Of a stretch of 64,000 nucleotides of DNA, positions 12,445-22,917 are shown one piece after another. The first letter of the stretch is position 1. The number at the start of each line of letters is the position of its first letter. A program made the position numbers and the translations under genes. Below the pieces are notes generated by a model. The model was given only the letters and a program-made list of their open reading frames with translations. It did no database searches and had not been told where the DNA came from. This DNA comes from Lucifuga dentata. Lineage: Eukaryota > Chordata > Actinopteri > Ophidiiformes > Bythitidae. The DNA lies in contig VXCM01001420.1 of assembly GCA_014773175.1 (NCBI GenBank), forward strand, positions 38,952 to 102,951, written 5' to 3'.

Positions 12445-12780
12445 CATCCATCCATTTTCTACACTTGTTCATTTCCTATTCAGGGCCACAGGAGGGATGT
12501 GAGGCTGCCCAGAATGCACTGGGCAAATGGCAGGAAAACAATGAATGCACTGCCAGTCCATCACAAAGCTAACAATAAACAGGCTGATACTATGACATCT
12601 ATGGGAACTTTAGATACTCCTATCAACTAAATAACAGTGGAAGCAACTAGAGCACCTGGTGGAAACGCATATTTACTCAAAAAGAAACGTGTGCACTCCA
12701 CACAGAACCAAGATTCAAACCCCGGACCCTCTTACTGTGCGGCAACAAACAGTGTTAACTACTGAGCCACGGTGCCACCC
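12445..12780 (-). mobile_element. tRNA-derived SINE, minus strand
   Basis: Read on the minus strand, it starts GGGTGGCACCGTGGCTCAGT (box A region). Next come GGTCCGGGGTTTGAATCT (box B-like) and TGTGTGGAGTGCACACG, and it ends in AAAATGGATGGATGC. The same architecture appears at 53510-53790 on the plus strand. Both internal promoter boxes carry mutations, so it is an old, inactive copy. Confidence 0.8.
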
Positions 12781-14246
12781 ATAAAACCCAGTAAACCAGT
12801 CAAAATACATCACTCTCAACATAAATCTTACAACGCCGTGTAAATACCACTGCACTGCTATTTACTTAGCTTGATGTATGGGATCCCTGGAGCATGACTG
12901 TTTATTTAATCCTAATATATTCATAATTATAACTAATTAATGCAAGCGGAAAAACCCTCTTAATTCATCATCTTGGTGTCCTGAAGCAAGAGACTCAATT
13001 ACACAAATTTTAACATGTTTGCCTTCTGTCCAAAGCAAGGTTAACAGTTTGGAAACAAGCACAATACAAATCGTGTGTGAAATCCCTGTGTTTTGGATTC
13101 TCACCAGTAGCTTCCAGCTGTGCTGGACTGTGAGGATATTTAGCATCCAGGGAAAAAGAGTAAAGAAAAATCTTTCAAAGAAAAGTATTGATGTCCAAGT
13201 GACGAGCATTCAGCTGGTGAATTTCCACTATAATGACTGCTTTGACTTACTTTCTTTGCACTCATTTTAGAACAATGACTGGTATACTGTGTGCCATATT
13301 AAATTATTATTCAATTTATAGCTATAATTTTCACAAGTACTGTAGTTATTATATATATATAAAAAAAATTTTTTTTGATTAAAAAAACTTAACATAAAGG
13401 AGATGTGTAATTTCTTATCAGCCTATCTCATAAATGGCTTGTTTGTGGAAACTTGCATTTACTCTGAATGCTTCCTCAGTTCTGCTGGTGATTGTTTTCT
13501 TCATCAAAGCACATTTGCATGTGATCAGGCTACATCATTAAATGTAAATCATCAGTGTGAGCTGTTCCTCTACTAACTCTTAAAGCTGTCACCATACTGC
13601 AAATGCAGCAGGAATTAGTCCTGACCTGGAGAAACGGGGACTTCAATGATCCCGTTTGAAGCCTGCAGAATACGGACTCTAAATAAATGGTATGCTCCAC
13701 TTGAATCCATATAAACAATTTAATAATTTGATGGAGAGAAAAATAATAATAAAGGGTTGCAGGATGGATTTGGCTTGTATAATGAAGTGAATGATGTTTA
13801 CGTGACAGTAATGCTATGTTGCGTTTCATTGTTCACGGGCCAATTTGTTAAAGCATCTTTTTGGCTCATATTGCATTCATGCAGGTGAAACCATAACTTC
13901 CCATTTAATCACGACAATAGGGAGAAATCCACGCGGCGCAGTTATATCTCAACGTAAAAGCTGATCGGTGACATTTAGATGAAGTTTTAACCCCGGTGAC
14001 CACGTGAGAAGCTATAAATGTGTCCTGCGTAACCTTGAAGGTTCAGGCTAATTGATGAGTGTTAGTGCAGCAAATTATGGAACAATAACGGACATCATGT
14101 CACGCGCCTGTTCCAAACCACACCAATACAACTTGTCACGTGCGATTTCCCTGCGTGTACCTATTCCGTTTGCTCCAAATTTTGCCCAAATTCGTAAAAA
14201 CCACATGTTTAACCATATGCATAAAAGCAAAAGCAAGTGGAACTCA
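12781..14246. other. No element recognised; AT palindrome near 13361
   Basis: Putative intron sequence next to the first exon. An A8T8 palindrome lies near 13361-13377, next to a short (TA)n. CpG frequency rises from about 13920 towards the exon. Confidence 0.45.
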
Positions 14247-14247
14247 C

Positions 14248-14338
14248 CAGCGCAGGTGAAGCCAGCGAGCAGCAGGCAGAGCACGCCGAGCGTCGCGCTG
14301 CATCTCCAGCGGACAAAGGGGCCCAGAAGTGCGGGCAT
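14248..14338 (-). CDS. First coding exon of a secreted or membrane protein (signal peptide exon)
   Basis: Translation starts at the ATG at 14338-14336 (AAG just upstream, so A at -3). An in-frame TAA at 14365-14363 lies 8 codons before it, so this is the first possible Met. Thirty codons follow. The first 20 residues are MPALLGPFVRWRCSATLGVL and the next ten CLLLAGFTCA, an ideal signal peptide: a short Arg-containing n-region, a Leu-rich core and small residues at a cleavage site. The last exonic base is the G at 14248, followed by GTGAGT, giving a phase-1 intron. Signal-peptide exons ending in phase 1 are typical of modular extracellular proteins, such as Ig-superfamily adhesion molecules or MAM-type receptor phosphatases. 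I cannot name the gene. The exon sits in the only CpG-enriched stretch of the window, which supports it being a true gene start. Confidence 0.72.
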
Positions 14339-14870
14339 CTTGGTGCTTTTATCACCTAAGTTTTAAAAGGCAGGGAGCGGAGAAGAAACACCGACAGTTG
14401 GCTTTTTTAACGTCCAAAGAGTGTCCTCTGTTGCACTTAACGCCGTTTCACAACGCCCAAGTCTTTCCTCAGCACATCTCCTCCCGTCGTAGCGTGGCCA
14501 TCACCATCCGTATCCCGGTCGTGCGTCTTCGTTGCTCAGAACAACGCATCACAGGTGTGGTAAATAACTGCTGTCTTGCTCGCCGCTGCCGGTTTTCTGT
14601 GTAATTTCTCCAAAGCCGGTATCCGTTCACAGGTATCCTTCTCTACATGCGCCGGTGAGAATATAGTTTTTGCCTTTTCTCGTCACTTTGCAAGCTTGTG
14701 GCGAAAGAAAACCTTCTCCAAACGCGATAATTGTAGGAGAGAGACAACATCTGCTTGCACAGCAATGCTGGAGCGGAGAGAGTCAGAGAAAGATAGCTGA
14801 GGAGCCGAGCAGCAAAACCAGGAGCGGACTCTGCGTCCTCGGCCGGAATGGAGCGTCTACGTTCACCCTT
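14339..14870 (-). promoter_or_regulatory. Putative 5' UTR and CpG-rich promoter of the minus-strand gene
   Basis: CpG dinucleotides are clearly denser here than elsewhere in the window (for example around 14400-14560 and 14580-14700). The minus-strand leader contains pyrimidine-rich blocks and no long ORF. Two weak TATA-like strings occur on the minus strand, GATATAAC near 14873-14880 and CTATATTC near 14656-14663, but neither defines a start site. The boundaries are estimates from base composition. Confidence 0.5.
14469..14549 (-). promoter_or_regulatory. Upstream ORF (26 codons) in the putative leader
   Basis: If transcription begins upstream of 14549, the leader holds an ATG at 14549-14547 that opens 26 codons and stops at TGA 14471-14469, about 130 nt before the main ATG. 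In-frame internal ATGs lie at 14507 and nearby. A start-stop ATGTAG is also present near 14642-14647. Such uORFs usually lower translation of the main frame. The role is inferred only. Confidence 0.3.
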
Positions 14871-15639
14871 CTGTTATATCTCCTTTCTTTGCCAAAGATT
14901 TACATATCGTGAATAAGCATAATAACCTCATAGTGCCAGAATGGAAAAATTCCATCTGCATACAAGCATGTGTATTTTTCATATTTTCCGCATAAGATGA
15001 AAATGATGGATGTAATTCAGTCCTGCTAGGAATCAGATCAGTGCTTTGCATACAAATCCATGCAGATCACATCTGCATGTCATTGACTTTCAGTTAAATA
15101 TGTCCCTGCTTTGTCTTGGGGTATTGTGTGTCTCGCTGATGGACAAACACAGATGAAGAAGCATGAGGATTAGTGCTCTCATGAGAGGGTACACCTGTCA
15201 GCAAACTCAGACCAGGATGTGACTTATGTTCCAGATTGCTTTTCCTCATTTCTGAAGGTGTCAGTCCAGTGATTACCAGACTGTTCAGCCATTTCTTTTA
15301 CAGCGTTGCAAGAATCAACAGCAGATTATTAATACACTTCAGAGAGGGTTTTGTGTCTTTGTTTATCCATTTCTTCACTCCCACATACTAGTCAGCAGAA
15401 TAATAAGTGGAAGCAAAGAAGTGGACGACTGTCTCACCAGCTAATTATGGGGCTCATGTAGATGGATGATTCCTCAGATAGAACTCGGCTATTATGCAAA
15501 CTCATTAAGCTTTTTCTATAACCAGCATGCCTTGCTAAAGGTCAAAGTCACAGTCAGGATGACAGTACAAAGCACAGATACATCCACTCACACATATGTA
15601 TGCACAATGCTCCATACAATAGTTCATGATCAAATCAGC
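14871..15639. other. Upstream flank, no element recognised
   Basis: AT content rises again immediately beyond the CpG-rich stretch. No ORF, RNA gene or repeat relationship was seen. Confidence 0.45.
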
Positions 15640-15872
15640 AGTGGCCTAAAGGTTAGAGCAGCGAGCTTGTAACTGACGGGTCACCGGTTCGATTCTTGGG
15701 CTGGTAGGAGAAATTTGGGTTGGGAAGGTGAATGCACAGCACCTGTCCACCACTCAGTGTCACTCAGTATCACCACGGAGGTGCCCTTGAGCAAGGCACC
15801 TAATCAACAAATGCTCCAATGGAGCTGCTCAGTGAAGTACCCCTGGATAGTTAAAGGTAAAAACAAAAAAAA
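15640..15872 (+). mobile_element. tRNA-derived SINE
   Basis: Box A at 15642-15652 (TGGCCTAAAGG) fits TRGYNNANNNG. Box B at 15686-15696 (GGTTCGATTCT) differs from consensus at one position. The 34-bp spacing is tRNA-like. The body contains CCCTTGAGCAAGGCACCTAA and GGAGCTGCTC, and an A-rich end lies near 15860. This is a different family from the SINEs at 12445 and 53510. Confidence 0.85.
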
Positions 15873-16133
15873 TCCCAAAGGGCCACAGAGGTGATGAAGA
15901 CAGAGCCACAGCAGTGAAATGGGAGAGAATGACTCAGGCTGAGGGCTGTACCACGAAGCGAGATTAGTGGATTAGCGAGGTATGTTGAGCCTAAAGTCAG
16001 GGTTTTCAGTACCACGAAGGTGGCTCTCTTTTAACCTGGATCACCATGGCAACTCATGCTGCAAACATAACCTGGTCGGACCAGGTTTTGTTCAGAGTTT
16101 CAGCTTGAAATCGACTATTTTGCGTCACCCTTT

Positions 16134-16409
16134 GCAAACTTGTCGAGCCGTGCGTTAGGAATGCTACCAAAAGGAGCCATGAAAATAGCGCAAACTGTAT
16201 GCATAGCAATCACTAGTTTTTGACCAAATCAAAGTGAAATTAATTTTATACATATATGTATGTATGTATAAATNCAATCACTAGTTTTTGACCAAATCAA
16301 AGTGAAATTAATTTTATACATATATGTATGTATGTATAAATGCAACATGATGCATACATATATGCATACCAAACGGTAGCATTCCTAATGCACGGCTCGA
16401 CAAGTTTGC
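16134..16409. repeat. 35-bp inverted repeat A (arms 16134-16168 and 16375-16409)
   Basis: The two arms are reverse complements at 34 of 35 positions. The single difference is G/A in the TGCGTTAGG segment. The arms lie inside the Harbinger remnant. Confidence 0.9.
16207..16341. repeat. Exact 67-bp direct duplication around a single N (assembly overlap)
   Basis: 16207-16273 equals 16275-16341, with N16274 between. The duplication contains most of inverted-repeat arm B, so the real element probably has one arm here, not two. Confidence 0.9.
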
Positions 16410-16416
16410 TCCGTGT

Positions 16417-16468
16417 ATATATATATATATATACACACACACACAGACACACACCACCACCACCACCA
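16417..16468. repeat. Compound (TA)n(CA)n(CCA)n microsatellite
   Basis: About 9 TA units, then about 7 CA-type units and a short CCA run. It lies inside the Harbinger remnant, next to inverted-repeat arm A'. Confidence 0.9.
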
Positions 16469-16907
16469 CAAACATATTACCGGTATGTACCTGGCCATTT
16501 GCCCATACTCGCTATAAAAGAAGCCTTCTATAAAATCGTAGGTAACATACATTAATAGTTCACTTTATTATGAATCAGTATGACCTTTACATTAATATAC
16601 TATATCATTAATCAGTTTATCAATTTACATTAATAGTATACAGTACACAGCTAATAGAATGCCGATAGAACGCCGATCAAAAATTTGATTAGTCAATAAA
16701 CTAATAAAATTAATTTCACTTTGATTTGGTCAAAAACTAGTGATTGCTATGTATCCTACATGGGACAGTGTCAGACTAAATGCAGTTCTTAGTATAATAT
16801 TTAAATCTGCTGCATTAGTTTAAAGTGTCAGAGCTGTAGAATGTGAAGCATCACGTTAGGAATAAACGGTGGCACTGAGATGCACTGAGTGGTAAATTAC
16901 ATAAAAC

Positions 16908-17171
16908 TTACGCATAAACTATCAGCAACTTTCTGCAGCATTTCTCCCTAGCCTTATTTGCAGCAACAGTGTTGCTTTTAGCAGTTATGATGTGTTTGAA
17001 ATCTTCATAACGCTGCATGATAACTTTGCTCCTCCTGACTGAAATAAACAGCTCTGATTGGTCCATTTTGTCCAGTAGGAGAGGTAAATGAGGCCGACAC
17101 GCCCCCTTTATGTGAACGCGCACAGAGCTTGATGAGGAAAGCCTGGGTTGACAAAGACGGTTGATAACCAC
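16908..17171 (-). pseudogene. Myb/SANT-like protein fragment of a Harbinger transposon, frameshifted
   Basis: The minus-strand frame contains RYEDFKHIITAKSNTVAANK followed by AREKC. From memory this is the N-terminal trihelix/Myb-like pattern of Harbinger accessory proteins, where a Trp then QxIAD normally follows. Here the frame breaks just after AREKC. One missing base would put Trp-Gln-Lys-Val-Ala-Asp in frame and run directly into GTAAGT, a splice donor at the expected exon end. The conserved part starts about residue 36, at MDQSELF. So this looks like the first exon of the accessory gene with a single-base deletion, and it is not functional. Confidence 0.65.
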
Positions 17172-17257
17172 CGTCGTGGTACCCGTTATCTCTGACTGGA
17201 GTTTTAGGCTTTGTCGAACGGGCTAGCTCTGTTGAACGGGCTTCGTGGTACAGCCCT

Positions 17258-17760
17258 CTGGTCAGTTGTGAGGTCGTTTATAATGATCGCCCTCTATCAT
17301 TCTTCTGATCTGCTCTGTGTCCTATCAGCGATGCAATATGGAGTGTGTCAGCATGTGTACTCTCTGCACATGCATCTAGAAGGAGGATCTGATAATCTTG
17401 AAATCAGAGATTCTTAGTGTAAGCCAAAATGCATGATCAGTTGGTATTATTCAGGGCATTCAGAGTCAGCCTGTGTTCCGATCATTTCTTGTGTTGGCAT
17501 ATATGTGCGTTTGCTGTTGAGGATCCAGCCCCATCGCTCCTTCAACCAGACTGCAATGAACAATCACATCTCTTTGGGCCTTTGACACATTCAGCTGTCT
17601 ATCGATTTGTGGTGTTGTAATTAATTTTCTCTCCGTCATTGGGTTGAGTTACAATATCCTGAGACTTGAAGAAGCTTGTTCTCCCGCAATCAATCACAAG
17701 GCGGAGACAGGACCAGCATTTATCTTGATCATCTGAAATAATTCATAACAGCTTTGATAC
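17258..17760. other. No element recognised
   Basis: Unique-looking sequence following the Harbinger right end. No ORF or repeat relationship was seen. Confidence 0.4.
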
Positions 17761-17800
17761 AAAAAAAAAAAAAAAAAAAANAAAAAAAAAAAAAAAAAAA
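17761..17800. repeat. Poly-A run with single N (gap)
   Basis: Twenty A, N17781, nineteen A. Confidence 0.9.
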
Positions 17801-20278
17801 CAAGACTTAGTGACCAATCATTATTAAAAGAAAAACAATAGGCTCATTAGGCTCCATATTATGGAATGTTATTGCGTCCATTCCTGGGTTGTTCCATAAC
17901 CTGAGCAATTACATTCAATATATACAACCCATAAAGACAACTGATTCGCGTGGTCGATAAGCATCGATCCAGCAAAGGTGTCCAGCATGAAATTAATATT
18001 ATTTATTGTTTACAAACAACACAGAAGGTCCCTTGAGGAGGATGCAGTGCAGACTCTAACGGCCTGCGTTCCAGTACAGACTTGTGCAGACAGAGAGAGA
18101 GAGAGGGTGTATCAACTTCCATCATGACCACAGCTTCACAGCCTATTGTTTTGTTTATATCAAATTAAACTGCAATGCTACTCTAGAGAGATATAATTGA
18201 CCACAGTCTCAGATTAAATGACTGTAAAGATCTTAATAAGCCATCAACGGATTGCATATTACATTGCAAACCACTTATGAGGGTGCAGTCCAATGAGAAT
18301 GAAATGGATGTTCAAATTTGCATGCCACAGCATTTTAGCCATTAATTAGTGTGCAAAATGACTGTGCGATGATCAATAGTGTATCAATTTAATTAAATAT
18401 TATTGATATGGGGTTTAGGAAAATTAATTACATGCCAAACAAATCCCAAAGCACATGGTGTAAGAGAAGGTATTATTCTAACGTCATACCCTCTCCAGTG
18501 GTCTTCCATTCTGTTATAGGTAACCGTTGCTATAGGAACTTGAGTCCTCTACACTCTCTGAAACAACACAAATCGCCTATATGTGCGTTACTCGGTATTC
18601 ATGACAACGTTGTTCGAGCACATGTTATTGCTAACTACAATAAAACCCATCATCATGAGTACATTAGTAAGACACGTGGGCTTTTACTGCACACCAGTTT
18701 ATTATACCTCCTGTAGCATTCAACACACTGGTGGAGACTTTATGATCCGACTGCAATGCATATCTGGGAATTTGTTTAATTAAATTATTTCACACAAGTG
18801 GAGATAAAGTAACCTCTCTGTGTGATCTCACCACATCTTGTGCAGTTGAGTGAGAAGGAAAACCAAATGAGAACGAAAGATGGAGAGTTTAAAAAACAGA
18901 AAGAAAGTGAGGGAGAGAGGGAGGAAGGGAGGGAGGAAGGGGTCTCTCATTTCAGCAGCACAGACTGCTGATGAAGCTGAACTTCCAATATCCCACTACT
19001 TCAGCTCTGATGATTTCTCAATTTTACAGATGTGGCCCCCACAATGTGATTTGATGAAAATGTAAAATGGGATAACCACCACATCATATGAAATAGGCTG
19101 CATTTTATTCTATGACTATAAATCAAAACCAGACACTCCAAAAATTAAAGTTGATTTAGTGTTTTTGATTCATAGTACAACTCTCCTGACTTGGAGGAAG
19201 AGCCGGTGTCCTGTCGTACCCTTCAATTACCATTTACTTTCATGCAGATTCTTCACACTTTAGACTTTGTTGTTTATGTGGCTGCCTGAAGTCCAGGCCC
19301 TATTTGAGGGTACTGCTCCTAATATTTGTTCATAAGAGGAATGCAAACAATTTATTCATAGACTGTTTTTCCATCCCAAATAGAATTCTCTAATCTAAAA
19401 CACTGTGTGAGTGTTTGAAAATGTATGATGATTTCATTTTCTTCCAGTCTCTGGGTCATAAATAAATTTGCATTCTGTCAGCAAAATGGACTAACTGACT
19501 TGTAATTCATCAAACACAGCGCTTAGCACTAAAACCATTCAACATATGGTAACCTTTTTTTTTTATAAAACTCCCTCAGCTGTGTGCTGTAATAGGTGAG
19601 GAGGAAGAACAAGGAGCGTTTACATTTTAAAGACCTCATAAAACAATAAAATAAAGAAGAGAAATGAACCCAGGAATGATACATTTCCAATAAACTCCAG
19701 TTTTGAGAAGATGTATTTTACATAAGGAATTCATTTTATTTACCATTTTGAATGCTCAATGAAATGCAAACTCTTAATCATGTCTACATGAGGTGTCATG
19801 TTGCTCAGTAATAACAGTAAAGATTAAGTTTAAAGTCAGAATCTGTGTGATTTTCTGGTTTCAACTCAAAATGTTTCTGACTTACAACAATAATGTCATT
19901 TACAAACTTGGAAATGTGAATCATGTACCTCTTCATCAGACAATGGTGACAGTAAAAGTGTCATTACTGGCCATTTTTCCCACAAGTTTTCGTTCCTCTG
20001 TGTTTTATTCTTCTCAAGAAAGATTTCCTGAAATATGTTTCCTGGGCCGATGTCGTTTGTTGTTTTGAATGTCACATTGTCTAAGCGTGTGTGAGAGAGA
20101 CACTTTGAATGATGCTGAATGTTTTATGACTCCCTGCTTTTGTGTCAGTCTTTTCCCGGTGCCACTCTGAACCTCTGATATAGGAAAACCCCATCTGCTT
20201 CCATCTGGCAGGATCGTATTAGTAAAAAAAATAAATAAATATGTACCTGAAATGTATCACTCTGTATCAAAAATACAC
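17801..20278. other. No gene or element recognised
   Basis: AT-rich upstream DNA with a GGGA-rich purine tract near 18907-18942. The 18300-18400 segment (ATTAATTAG, TTTAATTAAAT homeodomain-like cores) has the look of a non-coding constrained block, but only alignment could show this. Confidence 0.4.
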
Positions 20279-20952
20279 TTAACCAGTGATTTTCCATGTT
20301 TGAGCAATAAGTACAATCCACATACATGTTGCATTAGAATAGAATAAGGAATAATAACTTTTTTGTCCACCGAGGTGGAAATTTGTTTTTGGCTTCACAA
20401 GTGGTACAATGTAAAAAACAACACGTTAACTAGACAAGCACACCAGACAGGCACAAAAAATTAAAAGTGAATGACAAAATAAAGTAAAACATTTGATCTT
20501 TAACACAAACAGCAAAGTAAAATGAATAAATGCTTAAAATAAGACTGGATTTGCATTTACTGCCAACCATTTTCAAAAACATACTGGAGCAGTAAATTTA
20601 TTAAGATCAACTTGTAGAGACTTCAGACATGCTTGAGATATTTAATCCACCACAGCAAACAAGTCTTCTATTAACTTTTGTGTCAAAATAATGTACTTTT
20701 AGCATTTAAACACAGATTCAACACAGAGCTACACAGAAGGAAAATTGATGTCTTCAGCAGGGACTAGCATGGGTGGTGGTGATGAGGTGGGTGAATAACC
20801 TGAATATTTCATTTTGAAAGATTAGGGGATTTGGCAAAATAATAGGAAACAAAAATATGGTTTTACATTTTGCAAAAAGGTTGTCAGTAATGTAACCTGT
20901 ATGCTGGTCATATCTATTAGGCTAATGCAAAATCACCAGTATGGTCCTTTTA
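20279..20952 (-). mobile_element. TTAA-flanked MITE copy, interrupted by a retroposon
   Basis: The left part (CCAGTGATTTTCCATGTTTG, AATAAGTACAATCCACATAC) and right part (CTGCCAACCATTTTCAAAAA to ACCAGTATGGTCCTTT) fit the minus-oriented consensus seen at 47705-48297 once the foreign block 20336-20550 is removed. The extreme left terminus is eroded. Confidence 0.82.
20336..20550 (-). mobile_element. 215-bp retroposon fragment nested in the MITE
   Basis: It is flanked by the 7-bp direct repeat TTGCATT at 20329-20335 and 20551-20557, which is present once in the uninterrupted family context. The (GAATA)-like left edge, read on the minus strand, is a short simple-repeat 3' tail. The TGTCCACCGAGGTGGAAATT and CTTCACAAGTGGTACA motifs are ones I recall from fish LINE 3' ends. 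Family is not assigned. Confidence 0.75.
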
Positions 20953-21266
20953 CATTAATCAAGTGCACCTAGCCCTCTTTATGCCTTAGAAAAGTGGTTC
21001 TCAAACTGCTGTATGAGTACTTGGAGAGCCAACAGATGACTCAAATGAAATGAATCAAAATAATGAAAATCTATTGATATTTTATTATTGTGGCACATTA
21101 TATACAAATAAAGAGTTTTATTTGTCATAAACTGGTTGAAGATACAGATACAGCACAAATGCGTGTGCTTTTCTTTTTTTTTCCTTTCCTTTTTTTCCTT
21201 TTTTTCCTTTGGTGCCTTGTTGGTGAACTAAGATGCACTGGTTTGTTCAGAGGTGGCGTTTGGCTC
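20953..21266. other. No element recognised; C/T-rich tract
   Basis: A T-rich tract with TTTCCTTT units lies at 21170-21212. Nothing else was seen. Confidence 0.4.
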
Positions 21267-21306
21267 AAAAAAAAAAAAAAAAAAANAAAAAAAAAAAAAA
21301 AAAAAA
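21267..21306. repeat. Poly-A run with single N (gap)
   Basis: Nineteen A, N21286, twenty A. Confidence 0.9.
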
Positions 21307-22811
21307 TGTGAGATTCACTTTAGAAGTCTCACATTACATTTGGATTGATTAATATTAATACTTTTTGTAAAAATAGCCACCAATGACAGATATACCATCT
21401 GTCATTGCAAGTCAGTTGAATAGTATCAGAGAAGTTCTAATTTTATTTTCCAGTTAAACTCCTCAGAGCAAATTAGTACATACAGAACACGCTGTAAGGT
21501 TAATGTCCTTACACTGGAGCTTTTATTTTTAAATTATATTAGTATTCTGCACAGAAATGTCTAAGATAGCTAATAGTTTCAATAATATCCACTAGTGTCT
21601 TCTCTTTTCACACAGTATTAATTTTGTCACATTTTTAAAATTCATAGAGTCACTTCTTTTTAATAATTTCATTTCCAGAGTCTTGCAAAACCAATCTTCC
21701 TCTTACTGGAACCTCCTTAATCCTCAAAAATATCCTGGAAGGTATGCCTTTCATTAAGATATGAAAGATTATACATCTAACTATAAAAATGTAAGAAAAT
21801 ATTTGCACCAAAATGATCAAAACAGATGTAACTGTGAAAGGTATCATCATCATGGTTCCGATAATGATGACCTTCAATGATCTGAGCTCCACTGACTCCA
21901 GCGATCCATTTTAGAAGAAAGGTGTCATATAACAAGAATAAATGAGACATGTATTTGTCACATCAAAACTCAATACTCTGACATCTGACATGCAAATAGA
22001 TACAGTTACTATGTTAATGGAACGAATGGATTTTTCTGTCACACTACCCAGCCGATTCAATGACACTTTAACTAATATTACTGAGGCTGTAGGTACGAGT
22101 AAGCTCTCAGTCAGATTTATGCCGCAATTATACTCTAGCAGAAATGCATTTCTCAGAAACCTGGTTCAACATATATTTGATGTTGCCCAATGCGATCCCT
22201 TTCTCCCTCTGACTGCATTTATCCAATGGGAGATCCTAATAAACGGGGCCAGCGGAGGACGCACGTATGCATTTAAATCTTTATGTTACTTCTCAGCGTC
22301 TGTTTCTGAGATGCCCAATCTATTTGTCTGAACACATTCTTGGAGAGATGTCAGAACGGTAGTGACAGAGAGCAAGCGGGAGGCGAGCGAACACATTGTT
22401 CACTCCGCACACATCCTGCTCATTCAATTCGAGGAAATTGCTCTGCCTCAAAAAAAAAAAAAAAAAAAAAAGAAAAAAAAAAGGTTGTCATTATTTTGTC
22501 ACTCAGCATCCCAGGTGGCATTTAGAGCAAATAACCTCAGCAACAAAAAGAAACGCCACAGAGAAAATATGAAGTCACGTTTTCGGCTAAAAACATGTCT
22601 GCACACAACGGCCGCTCAGAACCAAAATATTACTTACAATGCGATAAATGAAGTACAATTGAAATTCTGAAATTTTAATATCATGCTGTGTGAACCCTCG
22701 AATAACAAGCATTGTATGTAGTACCAAGAGGTAATTATTTGCATTATATTATTTTGATTTTTTTCAAGAAATGTATTTCATCCAAGAATAAAAAAATAAA
22801 TTCAACAAACT
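21307..22811. other. No gene recognised; poly-A tract near 22450
   Basis: A 129-codon plus frame at 21942-22331 has no recognisable domain and no splice context that could be supported. The 22050-22330 stretch is less repetitive than its surroundings and could be constrained non-coding DNA. A poly-A tract with one G lies at 22450-22482. Confidence 0.35.
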
Positions 22812-22815
22812 TTAA

Positions 22816-22917
22816 AGGAGCACACTGGTGCATGCTTGAGTATATGTTTTGGAAAATAGCCGGCAGTAATGAAAGATGCAGGTAGTATTTACTGGGCTAA
22901 AACATGCAAAACCAATG
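22816..22917 (+). mobile_element. Minimal, internally deleted TTAA-family MITE copy
   Basis: TTAA followed by AGGAGCACACTGGTG and CATGCTTGAG gives the left end. It jumps straight to the usual right-hand segment: TGTTTTGGAAAATAGCCGGC, AGTAATG, GGGCTAAAACATGCAAAACC. About 500 bp of the interior is missing, and the right terminus is eroded. Confidence 0.65.

Larger units (their letters stand above)
1..14247 (-). other. Part of the first intron of the minus-strand gene
   Basis: This is inferred from the exon at 14248-14338, whose GT donor begins at 14247 on the minus strand. No acceptor or second exon was recognised in the interval, so the intron would run past position 1 of the window. It is AT-rich and holds microsatellites, two SINE or LINE tails, a MITE at 10.3 kb and a partial TTAA-family MITE at 7.7 kb. 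A first intron of more than 14 kb is common in vertebrate genes for secreted or membrane adhesion and signalling proteins. The intron disappears as an annotation if the exon call is wrong. Confidence 0.6.
16203..16750. repeat. 47-bp perfect inverted repeat B (arms 16203-16249 and 16704-16750)
   Basis: The arms are exact reverse complements, centred on AGTTTTTGACCAAATC. Arm order with repeat A is A, B, A', B', so the two stems interlock rather than nest. Confidence 0.9.
15942..17257. mobile_element. PIF/Harbinger-type DNA transposon remnant, 1.3 kb
   Basis: The perfect 18-bp terminal inverted repeats are AGGGCTGTACCACGAAGC at the left and GCTTCGTGGTACAGCCCT at the right. A 3-bp target duplication CTG lies at 15939-15941 and 17258-17260. 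The 3-bp duplication is the PIF/Harbinger habit, and a Myb-like ORF piece inside (16908-17171) fits that superfamily, which carries a transposase and a separate Myb-like protein. No transposase frame remains. The interior is rearranged, with two sets of long inverted repeats and one assembly gap. Confidence 0.82.

Noticed and set aside
14329..14604. 91-codon plus-strand frame in the CpG-rich stretch
   Set aside because: It is antisense to the signal-peptide exon and its leader, and it has no domain; open frames lengthen in GC-rich DNA.
15640..15700. tRNA gene suggested by good A and B boxes
   Set aside because: No cloverleaf-compatible acceptor stem was found; the sequence continues into a SINE body with an A-rich end.
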